Counted from the first letter of the stretch, positions 1 through 10,902 are shown. The stretch: DNA of 64,000 nucleotides from Stenotrophomonas sp. 704A1 (GCF_030549525.1 NZ_CP130831.1:397501-461500); one strand, 5' to 3'. The notes: generated by a model not told the origin, from the sequence alone. Numbers and translations: made by a program.

Positions 1-2243
<2,243 letters not shown>

Positions 2244-2368
2244 TATAACCTCAAGTTGCCTTGGCCGACATGACATGTCGATAGATCCAAGCTGCACGCT
2301 ACGTCACAAGAACTACGAGAGGCAGGCGCCTTATCCGTTTCATGGATGGCGACGCTCCAACCGCCTCC

Positions 2369-2482
2369 CTGGTGAAATTAGCGCTATGGAACCACCCGAT
2401 CCCATCCCGAACTCGGAAGTGAAACGTAGCTGCGCCGATGGTAGTGTGGCCTAAGCCATGCGAGAGTAGGTCATCGCCAGGG
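2369..2482 (+). rRNA. rrf: 5S ribosomal RNA, copy 1
   Basis: About 114 nt beginning CCTGGTGAAATTAGCGC and ending ATCGCCAGGG, with the typical internal ACCCGATCCCATCCCGAAC core; the ends pair as helix I. It follows the 23S gene by about 125 nt, the usual bacterial order. It is identical to the second copy at 2618. Ends are set by the helix I complementarity and may be off by 1-2 nt. Confidence 0.96.
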
Positions 2483-2492
2483 TTTATACCCC

Positions 2493-2525
2493 AAAAACCC
2501 CGCTGCGCATGCAGCGGGGTTTTTC
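2493..2525 (+). terminator. Rho-independent terminator after 5S copy 1
   Basis: An ACCCCGCTGC stem with a short loop is followed by GCAGCGGGGT and a T run. It sits directly behind the first 5S gene. If efficient, it would limit expression of the second 5S copy from the rRNA promoter. Confidence 0.9.
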
Positions 2526-2617
2526 TTATTAAGTGAAGGCACTGCTTTTCCGAGTGGCTTCCGCCCCAAGGGCAAGATCGCGAGGCTGGCGCTGCAAGCG
2601 CTGCTGCAACCGTCTCC

Positions 2618-2731
2618 CTGGTGAAATTAGCGCTATGGAACCACCCGATCCCATCCCGAACTCGGAAGTGAAACGTAGCTGCGCCGATGGTAGTGTGGCC
2701 TAAGCCATGCGAGAGTAGGTCATCGCCAGGG
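2618..2731 (+). rRNA. rrf: 5S ribosomal RNA, copy 2 (tandem duplicate)
   Basis: This is a second complete 5S gene, identical by eye to the copy at 2369 and offset by exactly 249 nt. The duplication includes about 15 nt upstream (CAACCG/CAACCGT CTCCC) and the downstream terminator, which has diverged slightly in its loop. Whether it is transcribed depends on read-through of the terminator at 2493 or on its own promoter, which I could not identify. Confidence 0.95.
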
Positions 2732-2741
2732 TTTACACCCC

Positions 2742-2773
2742 AAAAACCCCGCTGCTCACGCAGCGGGGTTTTT
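2742..2773 (+). terminator. Rho-independent terminator after 5S copy 2
   Basis: An AACCCCGCTGC / GCAGCGGGGTT stem followed by TTTCTTT. It is a near copy of the terminator at 2493 with a different loop, and marks the end of the rRNA operon. Confidence 0.9.
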
Positions 2774-2797
2774 CTTTGCACGGGGGAAACGCGGGAA

Positions 2798-2868
2798 GTG
2801 CCGGCCGCCGGCCGGCAGTCCGCTGCAGGCACGTGGCGTTCATGAGGTTGCCGGCCAGCGGCCGGGAC
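2798..2868. repeat. Inverted pair of GTGCCGGCC-type REP palindromes
   Basis: Two GC palindromes (GTGCCGGCCGCCGGCCGGCA and its inverted relative TTGCCGGCCAGCGGCCGGGA) lie about 30 nt apart. The same family recurs at 22042 and 57047, so this is a dispersed intergenic element and not part of the rRNA operon. Confidence 0.75.
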
Positions 2869-2903
2869 TGACTGGCGCGGCCGGGTACAGACTTCGCACG
2901 CAC

Positions 2904-2931
2904 AAAAAAAGCGGCGCCCGGAGGGCGCCGC
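2904..2931 (-). terminator. Terminator of the M28 peptidase gene (minus strand)
   Basis: A nine-pair GCGGCGCCC / GGGCGCCGC stem with a 3-nt loop is followed on the minus strand by seven T (A run at 2904-2910). It lies about 30 nt beyond the stop of the minus-strand gene ending at 2960. Confidence 0.88.
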
Positions 2932-2959
2932 TTTCCATGCCACTCACGTGCTGGCGAAC

Positions 2960-4678
2960 CTACTTCGCTGCCGGAGCCGGTGACTTGCCCTTCATCATGG
3001 CGTCGCGGGCAGCCTTGAACGGATTGCCCTCGTACCAGTTCGGCCACCGATCGCCGCCGGCCAGTTCCTTGCCGACGCCATACATCAGCTGCAGATCTTC
3101 AACCGTGCCGTCCAGCTTCCAGGTGGCCGGATCGTATTCGTCCTTCGGCCCGTGGTAACGGTTGTCACCGTAATCGGACGCCGCCTTGCGGCCTGCCTCG
3201 ATGCCGCCATCGCGCAGGTCTTCACCCCCGTCGGCATACAGGGCCGGCACGCCGGCCTTGGCGAAGTTGAAGTGGTCGGAGCGGAAGTAGAAGCCGCTCT
3301 GCACCGAGGTCTCGCCGTGCAGGGTGCGATCCTGCGCGGCCGCCAGCGGCTTGAGGATGTCTTCCAGTTCGGAGCTGCCGAAGCCGGTGACGGTCATGTC
3401 CTTGGCACGCCCCGCCACCGACATCGCATCGATGTTGATCACACCGGCGATCTTGTCCAGCGGGAAGGTCGGGTGGGCGACGTAGTACTTCGAGCCCAGC
3501 AGTCCGGATTCCTCCAGGGTTACCGCCAGGAACACCACCGAGCGCTCCGGCTTCGGCTGCTGGTGGGCCATGGCTTCGGCCACCTCAAGGATGCCGGCCA
3601 CGCCGGTCGCATTGTCGACCGCGCCGTTGTAGATGTTGTCGCCGGTCTCGCCCTCATGCTTGCCCAGGTGATCCCAGTGCGCCATGTACAGTACGGCCTC
3701 GTCGGCGCGCGTGTTGCCCGGCAGCACGCCCACCACGTTGCGCGACTGCTTCTGTGCCACCTGGCTCTTGAGGTCCACCGAGGCGGTGGCCTTCAGCGGC
3801 ACGGGCTTGAAGCCGCGCTTGCTGGCGTCCTTGTAGGCCTGCGCCAGATCCAGCCCGGCACCGGCGAACAGGGCCTTGGCTGCGTCGGCGCTCAGCCAGC
3901 CCTGCACCGGCAGGCGCGGCTCGGCGTCATCCTTGGCCGGCAGGTCGTACTGCGGGCCCGCCCAGGAATTCTTCACCACGTCCCAGCCGTAGGAGGCGCC
4001 GGCGGTGTCATGCACGATCAGCGCGGCCGCGGCGCCCTTGCGTGCGGCTTCCTCGAACTTGTAGGTCCAGCGGCCGTAGTAGGTCATGCGCTTGCCGTCG
4101 AACAGCGTCTGGTCATCGACATGGAAGCCCGGGTCGTTGACGAACATCACGACCGTCTTGCCCTTCCAGTCCTGGCCGGCGTAATCGTTCCACTTCTGTT
4201 CCGGCGCGTCCACGCCATAGCCGACGAAGACCAGATCGCTGGCGTCGACCTTCACCTCGGTCTGGCCGGTACGGGTGCCGACCACCATGTCGGTGCCGAA
4301 CTTCAGCGTGGTGGTCTTGCCCCCCTGGTTGAGCGTGAGCACGGTCGATTCATCGGCCGTGGTCTCGGTCATCGGCACGTCCTGGAACCAGCTGTCGCCG
4401 TTGCCGGGCTGCAGGCCGATGCGCTGCATCTGGTCGCGGATGTAGTTGACGGTCAGCTCTTCCCCCTTGCTGCCGGGCGAGCGGCCTTCAAAGGCGTCCG
4501 AGGCCAGCGTCTTCACCATCTCGCCGAAATCAGCGGCGTTGATCTCGGGCGAGAACGCATGCGAAGCCGGCTTGGCGGCGGTGTCGGCACGGGGTGTCGG
4601 CGCCGGGGTGTCTTCGCCTTTGCAGGCGCTGAGCGCGGCCGCAGCGGCCAGGCACAGGAGGAGTTTGCGGGGCATCAT
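2960..4678 (-). CDS. M28 family zinc metallopeptidase lipoprotein with PA domain
   Basis: An exported aminopeptidase-like enzyme of 572 aa. The N-terminus (MMPRKLLLCLAAAAALSACK) is a lipoprotein signal with lipobox LSAC, so it is probably anchored in the outer membrane. The middle (about residues 150-310) fits a protease-associated domain. The C-terminal half holds the M28 zinc signature: MAHWDHLG (His ligand), NGAVDNATG (bridging Asp), TLEESGLLG (catalytic Glu and ligand Glu) and later ligands around SDHFNFA. The upstream frame is open to 4744, but AGGA sits 4 nt before ATG 4678 and 7 nt before the adjacent ATG 4675, so one of these is the start. Substrate specificity cannot be read from sequence. 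Confidence 0.93.
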   Translation of the reverse strand: MMPRKLLLCLAAAAALSACKGEDTPAPTPRADTAAKPASHAFSPEINAADFGEMVKTLASDAFEGRSPGSKGEELTVNYIRDQMQRIGLQPGNGDSWFQDVPMTETTADESTVLTLNQGGKTTTLKFGTDMVVGTRTGQTEVKVDASDLVFVGYGVDAPEQKWNDYAGQDWKGKTVVMFVNDPGFHVDDQTLFDGKRMTYYGRWTYKFEEAARKGAAAALIVHDTAGASYGWDVVKNSWAGPQYDLPAKDDAEPRLPVQGWLSADAAKALFAGAGLDLAQAYKDASKRGFKPVPLKATASVDLKSQVAQKQSRNVVGVLPGNTRADEAVLYMAHWDHLGKHEGETGDNIYNGAVDNATGVAGILEVAEAMAHQQPKPERSVVFLAVTLEESGLLGSKYYVAHPTFPLDKIAGVINIDAMSVAGRAKDMTVTGFGSSELEDILKPLAAAQDRTLHGETSVQSGFYFRSDHFNFAKAGVPALYADGGEDLRDGGIEAGRKAASDYGDNRYHGPKDEYDPATWKLDGTVEDLQLMYGVGKELAGGDRWPNWYEGNPFKAARDAMMKGKSPAPAAK

Positions 4679-4753
4679 CGGTTCCTGGAAACACAAGGGA
4701 CGACCGCGCGGCGGGCACGGCCGGTAAGGGGGAGTATCCCCCAATCGGTACGC

Positions 4754-5416
4754 TCAGTCCGCCGGAGCGGTGTCGGTGTCGAACGGAATCGGATCGGCGC
4801 CGGTGATCGGGCCGATGCGGGCGCTGCGGTGGACATACAGCACCACTTCGCGCTCGAACAGCAGGCTGCCTTCGACCACGGCGTCGGGGCCGATGATGAC
4901 CCGCGGCTTGCGGCTGGCCGTCAGCGAGACGCTGAAGTTGGGCTTGCGCACGTGCACGCCGCCGCCCACCTGCGAACCGATGCCGACGGTGATGTCGCCG
5001 TTGACGGTCTCCACGTCCCGGCGCACCCGGCTGCCGACCAGCCCGATGCCGCCATTGACCGTCTCCACGCCGCCCTCGATCTGGCTGCCGCGGTCGCTGA
5101 AGATGCTGCCGTTGACCGTGCTGACGTCGCCGTGGGCAGTCACCTCGCGGCCCAGGCGCACGCCGCCGTTGACCGTCTCGATGCTGCCGGTGCGCGCGCG
5201 ATCGGCAACCTTGACGCCACCGTTGACGGTGTCGATGCTGCCGGTCTCCACACCCTCGCCGACACGGATACCACCATTGACCGTATCCAGCTTCCCGTAG
5301 CGCTGGCCCGGATCGGCACTGATGCTGCCGTTGACCTTGCTGACATCCGCCTGGCCCCAGGCCGGGCCACACGCCAGCGCGACACCCAACAGCAGCGGAA
5401 TGGAAAGAGCTTTCAT
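4754..5416 (-). CDS. Exported VNG-repeat (predicted beta-solenoid) protein
   Basis: A 220-aa protein with a Sec signal peptide (MKALSIPLLLGVALACGPAWG). The mature part is built from seven VNG motifs (KVNGS, TVNGG x4, TVNGS, TVNGD) at 18-19-residue intervals, consistent with stacked coils of a small right-handed beta-solenoid, followed by a cap region. ATG 5416 has GAGG 6 nt upstream, so the longer open frame to 5521 is not used. Related proteins are annotated as hypothetical or polymer-forming/bactofilin-like; I do not know a function. It is divergent from the EnvC-like gene with about 130 nt between. Confidence 0.85.
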   Translation of the reverse strand: MKALSIPLLLGVALACGPAWGQADVSKVNGSISADPGQRYGKLDTVNGGIRVGEGVETGSIDTVNGGVKVADRARTGSIETVNGGVRLGREVTAHGDVSTVNGSIFSDRGSQIEGGVETVNGGIGLVGSRVRRDVETVNGDITVGIGSQVGGGVHVRKPNFSVSLTASRKPRVIIGPDAVVEGSLLFEREVVLYVHRSARIGPITGADPIPFDTDTAPAD

Positions 5417-5546
5417 GGGAACCTCGTTGTTGTGCGGCTGGCAGGCCGCGTGCGGAGATGTCACCATTCCCCGGGATTCCCCGCATCTGCCTGAAGTCAC
5501 TGGAAAGCCCTTGCGCAACAACGCCTTCCCCTCACGCCGGCATCAC

Positions 5547-6815
5547 ATGGTCCCCCTGCGCGGTGGGCGTTGCCTGTTGCTGGGAATGGCGCTGGCGCTG
5601 GCGTTGCCCGTGCCGGGCAGCGCGCAGACGTCCTCGACCCGCGAGGCCGAGCGCAAGCTGCAGAAGCTGCGCAACGAACTGAAGGGCGTGGCGCAGGAGC
5701 GCCGGCAGATCGAAGGCCAGCGTGGCCAGGCCTCGCGGCAGCTGCGCGAGGCCGATGAGAAGGTCGCGCGCAGTGGACGTGCGCTGGCCCAGACCGAATC
5801 GGCGTTGCGCGAGCAGAGCCAGGCCCTGGCCGACGCCGAGCAGCGGCGCAATGCGCTGCAGTCCACCCTGGCCCGGCAGCATCGCGAACTGGCCGGCCTG
5901 TTGCGCGCGGCCTACCAGCTGGGCAACCACGCCCCGCTGAAGCTGCTGCTGTCACAGGACACGGTGGCCGACGCCAACCGTGCGCTGGCCTACCACCGCT
6001 ACCTGCAGCGTGAACGCGCGCAGCGGATCACCGCCCTGACCGCCGATCTGAAGGAGCTGGAGGCGCTGCAGGCGCAGATCGCCGAGCGCCAGCAGCAGCT
6101 GCAGGGCACCCAGCGCGACCAGAAACAGCAGATTGCCACGCTGGCATCGGACCGCCGGGAACGTGCTCAGACCGTGGCCTCGCTTGAAGAGCGCTTCAAG
6201 GACCAGCGCGAGAAGGAACAGGCGCTGGGCCAGGACGCCAAGGCGCTGGAGACACTGCTGGCCAACCTGCGGGCCGCTGCCGCCCGTGCCGAAGCCGAGC
6301 GCCGCGCTGCGGCGCGCAAGGCCGCCGCGGAGAAGGCGGCGGCCGAGAAGGCCGCACGCCAGGCCAAGGCCGAAGGCCGTCCGGCACCGGCGACCAAGGT
6401 CCCGCCGGCCGTGGCCTCGGCGCCTGCGCCGAAGGTCGGCGGTCTCGGCTGGCCGCTGTCGGGCAACCTGCTGGCGCGCTATGGCGGCAAGCTGCCCGAC
6501 GGTCGCACCAGCAGCGGTGTGCTGATCGGCGCGCCGGCCGGCAGCACCGTCACCGCCGTGGCCGATGGCACCGTGGTGTTCTCCGATTGGATGACCGGCT
6601 ACGGCATGATCCTGATCGTCGATCACGGCAATGGCTACATGAGCCTCTACGCGCACAACGACACCCTGCTCAAGGACGCCGGGGCACGGGTCAGCCGTGG
6701 CGACGCGGTGGCCAAGGTCGGCAACTCCGGTGGCCAGGGCGTCACCGCGCTCTACTTCGAGCTGCGTCGTGGTGGCCAGCCGGTCAATCCGGACAGCTGG
6801 CTGCAGCGGCGCTGA
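5547..6815 (+). CDS. envC: Murein hydrolase activator EnvC-family protein (degenerate LytM)
   Basis: A 422-aa periplasmic protein. In E. coli, EnvC is recruited by FtsEX and activates amidases AmiA/AmiB for septal peptidoglycan splitting. It has a signal peptide (MALALALPVPGSAQ), a long coiled coil (about residues 30-280, rich in Glu/Gln/Arg with an Ala/Lys stretch) and a C-terminal LytM domain. The LytM domain has SSGVLIGAP where active enzymes have HxGxD, so zinc ligands appear lost, as expected of an activator rather than a hydrolase. ATG 5547 has a weak RBS; a TTG at 5511 preceded by GGAAA is an in-frame alternative giving a longer n-region. ctpA follows 109 nt later. Confidence 0.9.
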   Translation: MVPLRGGRCLLLGMALALALPVPGSAQTSSTREAERKLQKLRNELKGVAQERRQIEGQRGQASRQLREADEKVARSGRALAQTESALREQSQALADAEQRRNALQSTLARQHRELAGLLRAAYQLGNHAPLKLLLSQDTVADANRALAYHRYLQRERAQRITALTADLKELEALQAQIAERQQQLQGTQRDQKQQIATLASDRRERAQTVASLEERFKDQREKEQALGQDAKALETLLANLRAAAARAEAERRAAARKAAAEKAAAEKAARQAKAEGRPAPATKVPPAVASAPAPKVGGLGWPLSGNLLARYGGKLPDGRTSSGVLIGAPAGSTVTAVADGTVVFSDWMTGYGMILIVDHGNGYMSLYAHNDTLLKDAGARVSRGDAVAKVGNSGGQGVTALYFELRRGGQPVNPDSWLQRR

Positions 6816-6923
6816 ATCCGGCGACGCCGCGGCTGCGGTGGATTCAACGGGAATTTAGCCATGCTTCGCGCATAATCGGTGCATGTGCCTTGGGCACGAT
6901 GCCATCGTCGACAGGAGTGCTTC

Positions 6924-8369
6924 ATGCGCGCAGCCCGTACCGCCACCCTCTTGCTGGCCCTGTTGCCGGCCCTGTCCTGGGCGCAGCAGACCGCGCCGGT
7001 GCCGCTGAAAGAGCGCACCGGGCAGGCCGCCAGCAACGAGGAGGCCGTGACCTCGAAGGTGCCGCTGGAAGACATCCGGCGCTTCGTGGCGGTCTACAAC
7101 GCGGTGCGCGCGGCCTATGTCGATCCGGTGGATGACAACAAGCTGATGCAGTCGGCGGTACGCGGGCTGCTGCTCGACCTCGATCCGCACAGCACCTATT
7201 TCAACAAGGAAGATGCGCAGGCCTTCGACGAGCAGGCCAATGGCGCCTATGAAGGCATCGGCGTCGAGCTGCAGCAGCAGCCGGACAACGCCAGCATGAA
7301 GGTGATTTCGCCGATCGACGACACACCGGCCGCCAAGGCCGGCATCCTGGCCGGCGACCTGATCATCGCCATCGACGGCAAGCCGATCAGTGCCATCGAT
7401 GCCAGTGAGCCGCTGCGTGGCCCGGCCGGCAGCAAGGTGGTGCTGACCATCGTGCGCGAGGGCAAGGCCAAGCCGTTCGATGTCAGCCTGACCCGGCAGA
7501 CCATCCGCGTGACCAGCGTGCGCAGCCGCCTGCTGGAGCCGGGCTATGGCTACATCCGCCTGAGCACGTTCCAGGCCGATACCGGTTCCGATTTCCAGAA
7601 GCATCTGCAGCAGCTGCAGAAGCAGTCCGGCGGCACGCTGAAGGGGCTGGTGCTGGATCTGCGCAGCAACCCCGGCGGGCTGCTGACCGCTGCGGTGCAG
7701 GTGGCCGACGACCTGCTCGACAAGGGCAACATCGTCAGTACCCGTGGCCGCATCAGCATCAGCGATGCCCGCTTCGATGCCACCCCGGGCGACCTGCTCA
7801 AGGGCGCACCGGTGGTGGTGCTGGTGGACGCCGGTTCGGCCAGTGCGTCCGAAGTGCTGGCCGGGGCGTTGCGTGACAACGCGCGTGCGCGCGTGATCGG
7901 CAGCCGTACCTTCGGCAAGGGCTCGGTGCAGACCGTGCTGCCGTTGGACAATGGCGATTCGGTCAAGTTGACCACCGCCCGCTACTACACGCCCAGCGGC
8001 AAGTCGATCCAGGCCACCGGTATCGTGCCCGAGGTGGAACTGAAGGCCGCACCGCAGCCCGGCGAAGACGCGCTGCCGGCCAGCCTGAGCGACTACAGCG
8101 AAGCGACGCTGCCGGGCCATCTGCGCGGCGACGAGGAAGGCACCGAAGGCTACCGCGCCGGCGCCGTGCTGCCGGGGGATGGCCCGATCAACGACGCGCT
8201 GGCCGAACTGAAGCATCCCGGTTCGGTGGCTGCACGGTTGAAGGCCGACGCCGCGAAGGCTGAAGCGGACGCGGCGGCCAAGGCGGCCGCGAAGCCCGCA
8301 ACCACGCCTGCGGCCAAGCCCGAAGCAAAGCCCGAAGCAAAGCCCACGCCGGCCCCGGCCAAGCCCTGA
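6924..8369 (+). CDS. ctpA: C-terminal processing protease, S41 family
   Basis: A 481-aa periplasmic serine protease with signal peptide (LLLALLPALSWA). Order: N-terminal helical region, PDZ domain (about residues 105-190, GIGVELQQ to LIIAIDG), then the S41 core. The catalytic Ser lies in DAGSASASEVLAG (near 305) and the Lys in RTFGKGSVQT (near 331), the expected Ser/Lys dyad spacing. AGGAG is 8 nt before ATG 6924. The C-terminus is an Ala/Pro/Lys low-complexity tail with a near-exact 12-bp tandem (CCCGAAGCAAAG). Downstream of envC, as in many proteobacteria; the likely role is trimming envelope proteins or peptidoglycan hydrolases. Confidence 0.94.
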   Translation: MRAARTATLLLALLPALSWAQQTAPVPLKERTGQAASNEEAVTSKVPLEDIRRFVAVYNAVRAAYVDPVDDNKLMQSAVRGLLLDLDPHSTYFNKEDAQAFDEQANGAYEGIGVELQQQPDNASMKVISPIDDTPAAKAGILAGDLIIAIDGKPISAIDASEPLRGPAGSKVVLTIVREGKAKPFDVSLTRQTIRVTSVRSRLLEPGYGYIRLSTFQADTGSDFQKHLQQLQKQSGGTLKGLVLDLRSNPGGLLTAAVQVADDLLDKGNIVSTRGRISISDARFDATPGDLLKGAPVVVLVDAGSASASEVLAGALRDNARARVIGSRTFGKGSVQTVLPLDNGDSVKLTTARYYTPSGKSIQATGIVPEVELKAAPQPGEDALPASLSDYSEATLPGHLRGDEEGTEGYRAGAVLPGDGPINDALAELKHPGSVAARLKADAAKAEADAAAKAAAKPATTPAAKPEAKPEAKPTPAPAKP

Positions 8370-8370
8370 C

Positions 8371-8397
8371 GGTAGCGCCGGGCCATGCCCGGCGAAC
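8371..8397. repeat. GTAGCGCCGGGC-type REP element
   Basis: A GGTAGC head followed by the palindrome GCCGGGCcatGCCCGGC, just after the ctpA stop. A less regular palindrome follows up to the stop of the convergent rhomboid gene. Confidence 0.85.
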
Positions 8398-8460
8398 CCT
8401 CTGCCCAACCCGAAAGCGTCGGGTTCACAGGTGCCGGGCCGCAGCCGTTACTGCCAGGTA

Positions 8461-9153
8461 TCAGAACCCGTGCCGCTTGCGCAGCTTGCGGGCGATCGCC
8501 GCACGCACGTATACGCCGTATAGAAGGCCGAACAGGAAGCCGCCGATGTGCGCCCACCAGGCGACCATGCCGAAGCTGGGGCCGATATGGGCGAACACCA
8601 CCTGCAGCGCGGCCCACACGCCGATCAGCAGGTAGGCCGGGGCGCGCACGAACTCCAGGAACAGGCCCAGCGGAATGACCACGCCCAGCCGCGCACCGGG
8701 AAACAGTGCCAGGTAGGCGCCGATCAGTGCCGACACCGCGCCGCTGGCGCCGATGATGATCTGGTCCGGACTGCCCATCGTGTAGATCGCCACCAGATTG
8801 GAGATGGCACCGCCGACCAGGAACAGCAGCAGCAGCCGCCACGGGCCCAGCACGCGCTCGGCCGGCAGGCCGAAGATCAGCAGGAACACCAGATTGCCCA
8901 GCAGGTGCGACCAGTCGGCATGCAGGAACAGGGCGGTGAACAGGCGCAGGACGCTGCCGTCCTGCAGGGTCGCCCACCAGTCGAGCGGCCGGGTCAGGCC
9001 GGTGGACAGGGCGCCCCAGTCCAGCCAGAGGCTCCCGCGGGCATCGTCCGGGCGCGAGATCGACCACAGGAAGGCCAGCCACAGTGCCGCAAACAGCACG
9101 GGCGTGGCCCATCGCAGGGTCGCCTTCTTGCGCGAGGGGAGGGAGACGAACAT
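8461..9153 (-). CDS. Rhomboid family intramembrane serine protease
   Basis: A 230-aa membrane protein with about six hydrophobic segments. The rhomboid signature is complete: HADWSHLLGN in the second segment, GASGAVSALIG with the catalytic Ser, and WWAHIGGFLFG with the catalytic His. Substrates are unknown. No Shine-Dalgarno is visible before ATG 9153; a TAGGCT hexamer lies 6 nt upstream (9160-9165), which suggests a leaderless transcript. Confidence 0.95.
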   Translation of the reverse strand: MFVSLPSRKKATLRWATPVLFAALWLAFLWSISRPDDARGSLWLDWGALSTGLTRPLDWWATLQDGSVLRLFTALFLHADWSHLLGNLVFLLIFGLPAERVLGPWRLLLLFLVGGAISNLVAIYTMGSPDQIIIGASGAVSALIGAYLALFPGARLGVVIPLGLFLEFVRAPAYLLIGVWAALQVVFAHIGPSFGMVAWWAHIGGFLFGLLYGVYVRAAIARKLRKRHGF

Positions 9154-9159
9154 GGCGCT

Positions 9160-9165
9160 AGCCTA
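9160..9165 (-). promoter_or_regulatory. Candidate -10 box placing transcription start at the rhomboid ATG
   Basis: TAGGCT on the minus strand is separated by 6 nt from ATG 9153 with no SD. It fits the repeated -10/N6/ATG arrangement seen elsewhere in this window. No clear -35. Confidence 0.45.
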
Positions 9166-9234
9166 GCGTGCGCGCGCTTTTCGCGGGGAAAGTCCTGTTC
9201 AGCTTTTGCGGCGAAAAAAGCGCCGCTGCTGTTA

Positions 9235-9281
9235 TTGTTTCATTAACGGCTCTGGGTAATACTCGCATACGGCGTCGTATG
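9235..9281 (+). promoter_or_regulatory. fadL promoter with palindromic operator
   Basis: TTGTTT (9235-9240), a 16-nt spacer, and TAATAC (9257-9262) form a plausible sigma70 promoter. The palindrome CATACGGCGTCGTATG (9266-9281; arms CATACG/CGTATG) covers the expected start site, a position where a repressor would block initiation. A TetR-type fatty-acid regulator is a reasonable guess, not shown. Confidence 0.55.
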
Positions 9282-9378
9282 TCGGGAGGGGAATCCGGCG
9301 CGCTTCGAAGGGCCACCCGGCCTGACGGGCGCAGGCGCACTCAGAGCACCATCACCGCTTACCGGAGAGAGAACTACG

Positions 9379-10731
9379 ATGCAAACCGCTTCCACCATTG
9401 CCCGCCTGACCCTGCTGGCCGTCGGCGTTGCCGGTGCGCTGGCCGCCGCCGACGCCAATGCCGCCGCCTTCCAGCTGAAGGAAAACAGCGCCAAGGGCCT
9501 GGGCCGCGCCTTCGCCGGCTCGGCCAGTGCGCCGGATGACGCCTCGATCATCGTCAACAACCCGGCAGGCATGCGCCAGCTCGACGGACGCCAGGTCCAG
9601 TTCGACGCCAGCGCGGTCAGCTTCTCGGCCGAGTTCAAGGGCGCTGGCCGCAATGCCGGCCCGACCGGTCCGGGTACCGGCACCGCGATCAGTGGTGGCG
9701 ACGGCGGCGACGCCGGCAAGATCGCTGCCATCCCGGCCGCCTACTTCCACACCCCGCTCGGCGAGAAGGGTCACTTCGGCGTGTCGCTGAGCGTGCCGTA
9801 CGGCTTCGCCACCAAGTACGACACCGACTGGGTCGGCCGTTACAGCGGCACCCGCACCGAGATGGAAACCGTCGACCTGGGCTTCTCGGCCTCCTACGAC
9901 GTCAATCCCTACGTGTCCTTCGGTGCCAGCGTGTTCGTCGAGCGCATGAACATCGAACTGCGCAACGCCATCGACTTCGGCGCCATCATGGCGCAGTCGC
10001 GCGTTCCGGGCTATGCACCGGGCAGCGCTGACGGCTCGTTGAAGGTCAAGGGCGACAACAACGAAATCGGTTGGACCGTCGGTGGCCTGTTCAGCCCGGA
10101 TGAGAACACCCACATCGGTATCAGCTACCGTTCCAAGGTCGAACACAAGATCACCGACGGTGATGCAACGTTCGACGTTCCGAACGGCCCGAAGGCCGTC
10201 CTGGCCGCAGCACGTCCGGGCTGGTTCGTCGATACCAAGGGCCGCGCCACCGTGACCCTGCCGGCCTCGGCCACCTTCAGCGTGACCCACCAGGTCAACG
10301 ACAAGCTGCTGATCGCCGCCGACGTCACCCGTACCGCCTGGTCGACCGCGTTTGACTCGGTCACCATCGACTACGATTCCAACCAGGCCAACTCGGTGCT
10401 GAACTTCAGCTACCGTGACACCACCTTTGCCTCGATCGGTGCCGACTACAAGGTCAACGACAAGCTGACCCTGCGCGGCGGCCTGGCCTACGACCAGACC
10501 CCGACGACCGATGCGCACCGTGACGTGCGGGTGCCGGATACCACCCGCAAGTGGGTCACGCTGGGCATGAGCTACGCCACCTCGGAGCAGATGGAGTTCA
10601 ACCTGGGCTACCTGCACATCTTCGCCAAGGATCCGACCGTCACCGCGACCTCGGACACCGGCAACGTTGTGCGTGGCAAGTACGATGTCGTGGGCGACGT
10701 GCTGGCGGCATCCATCAACTACAAGTTCTGA
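9379..10731 (+). CDS. fadL: FadL/OmpP1 family long-chain fatty acid outer membrane transporter
   Basis: A 450-aa outer membrane beta-barrel. It has a signal peptide ending near ADANA, then the family hallmark: the mature protein starts AAFQLKENSAKGLG (N-terminal plug strand) with VNNPAGM (NPA motif) shortly after, and it ends in an aromatic (NYKF) suited to BAM recognition. FadL carries hydrophobic compounds by lateral diffusion. GGAGAGAG precedes ATG 9379. It stands alone, with its own promoter/operator at 9235 and a terminator at 10761. Confidence 0.94.
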   Translation: MQTASTIARLTLLAVGVAGALAAADANAAAFQLKENSAKGLGRAFAGSASAPDDASIIVNNPAGMRQLDGRQVQFDASAVSFSAEFKGAGRNAGPTGPGTGTAISGGDGGDAGKIAAIPAAYFHTPLGEKGHFGVSLSVPYGFATKYDTDWVGRYSGTRTEMETVDLGFSASYDVNPYVSFGASVFVERMNIELRNAIDFGAIMAQSRVPGYAPGSADGSLKVKGDNNEIGWTVGGLFSPDENTHIGISYRSKVEHKITDGDATFDVPNGPKAVLAAARPGWFVDTKGRATVTLPASATFSVTHQVNDKLLIAADVTRTAWSTAFDSVTIDYDSNQANSVLNFSYRDTTFASIGADYKVNDKLTLRGGLAYDQTPTTDAHRDVRVPDTTRKWVTLGMSYATSEQMEFNLGYLHIFAKDPTVTATSDTGNVVRGKYDVVGDVLAASINYKF

Positions 10732-10760
10732 TCCGGGCCACGGCCTGACGCAGTAACAAG

Positions 10761-10788
10761 AAGGCCCCGCGCAAGCGGGGCCTTTTTT
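10761..10788 (+). terminator. Rho-independent terminator after fadL
   Basis: AAGGCCCCGC / GCGGGGCCTT stem with loop GCAA and a T6 run, 30 nt after the stop. Confidence 0.93.
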
Positions 10789-10902
10789 CTGCGCCGTTGA
10801 CGCCTTGGGCAGGTGCCTGCGCGTGGCGCGGGTGTCACGCCAACCACCGCGCCCTGCGTGGACGCAGCCGCCACGGACCCTCCGTGCAGGGGACGGATCG
10901 AC

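Noticed and set aside
3152..5494. 780-aa open frame on the plus strand opposite the M28 and VNG-repeat genes
   Set aside because: Antisense shadow: composition is His/Arg/Gly/Val-rich with no domain, and the opposite strand has clear signal peptides and motifs.
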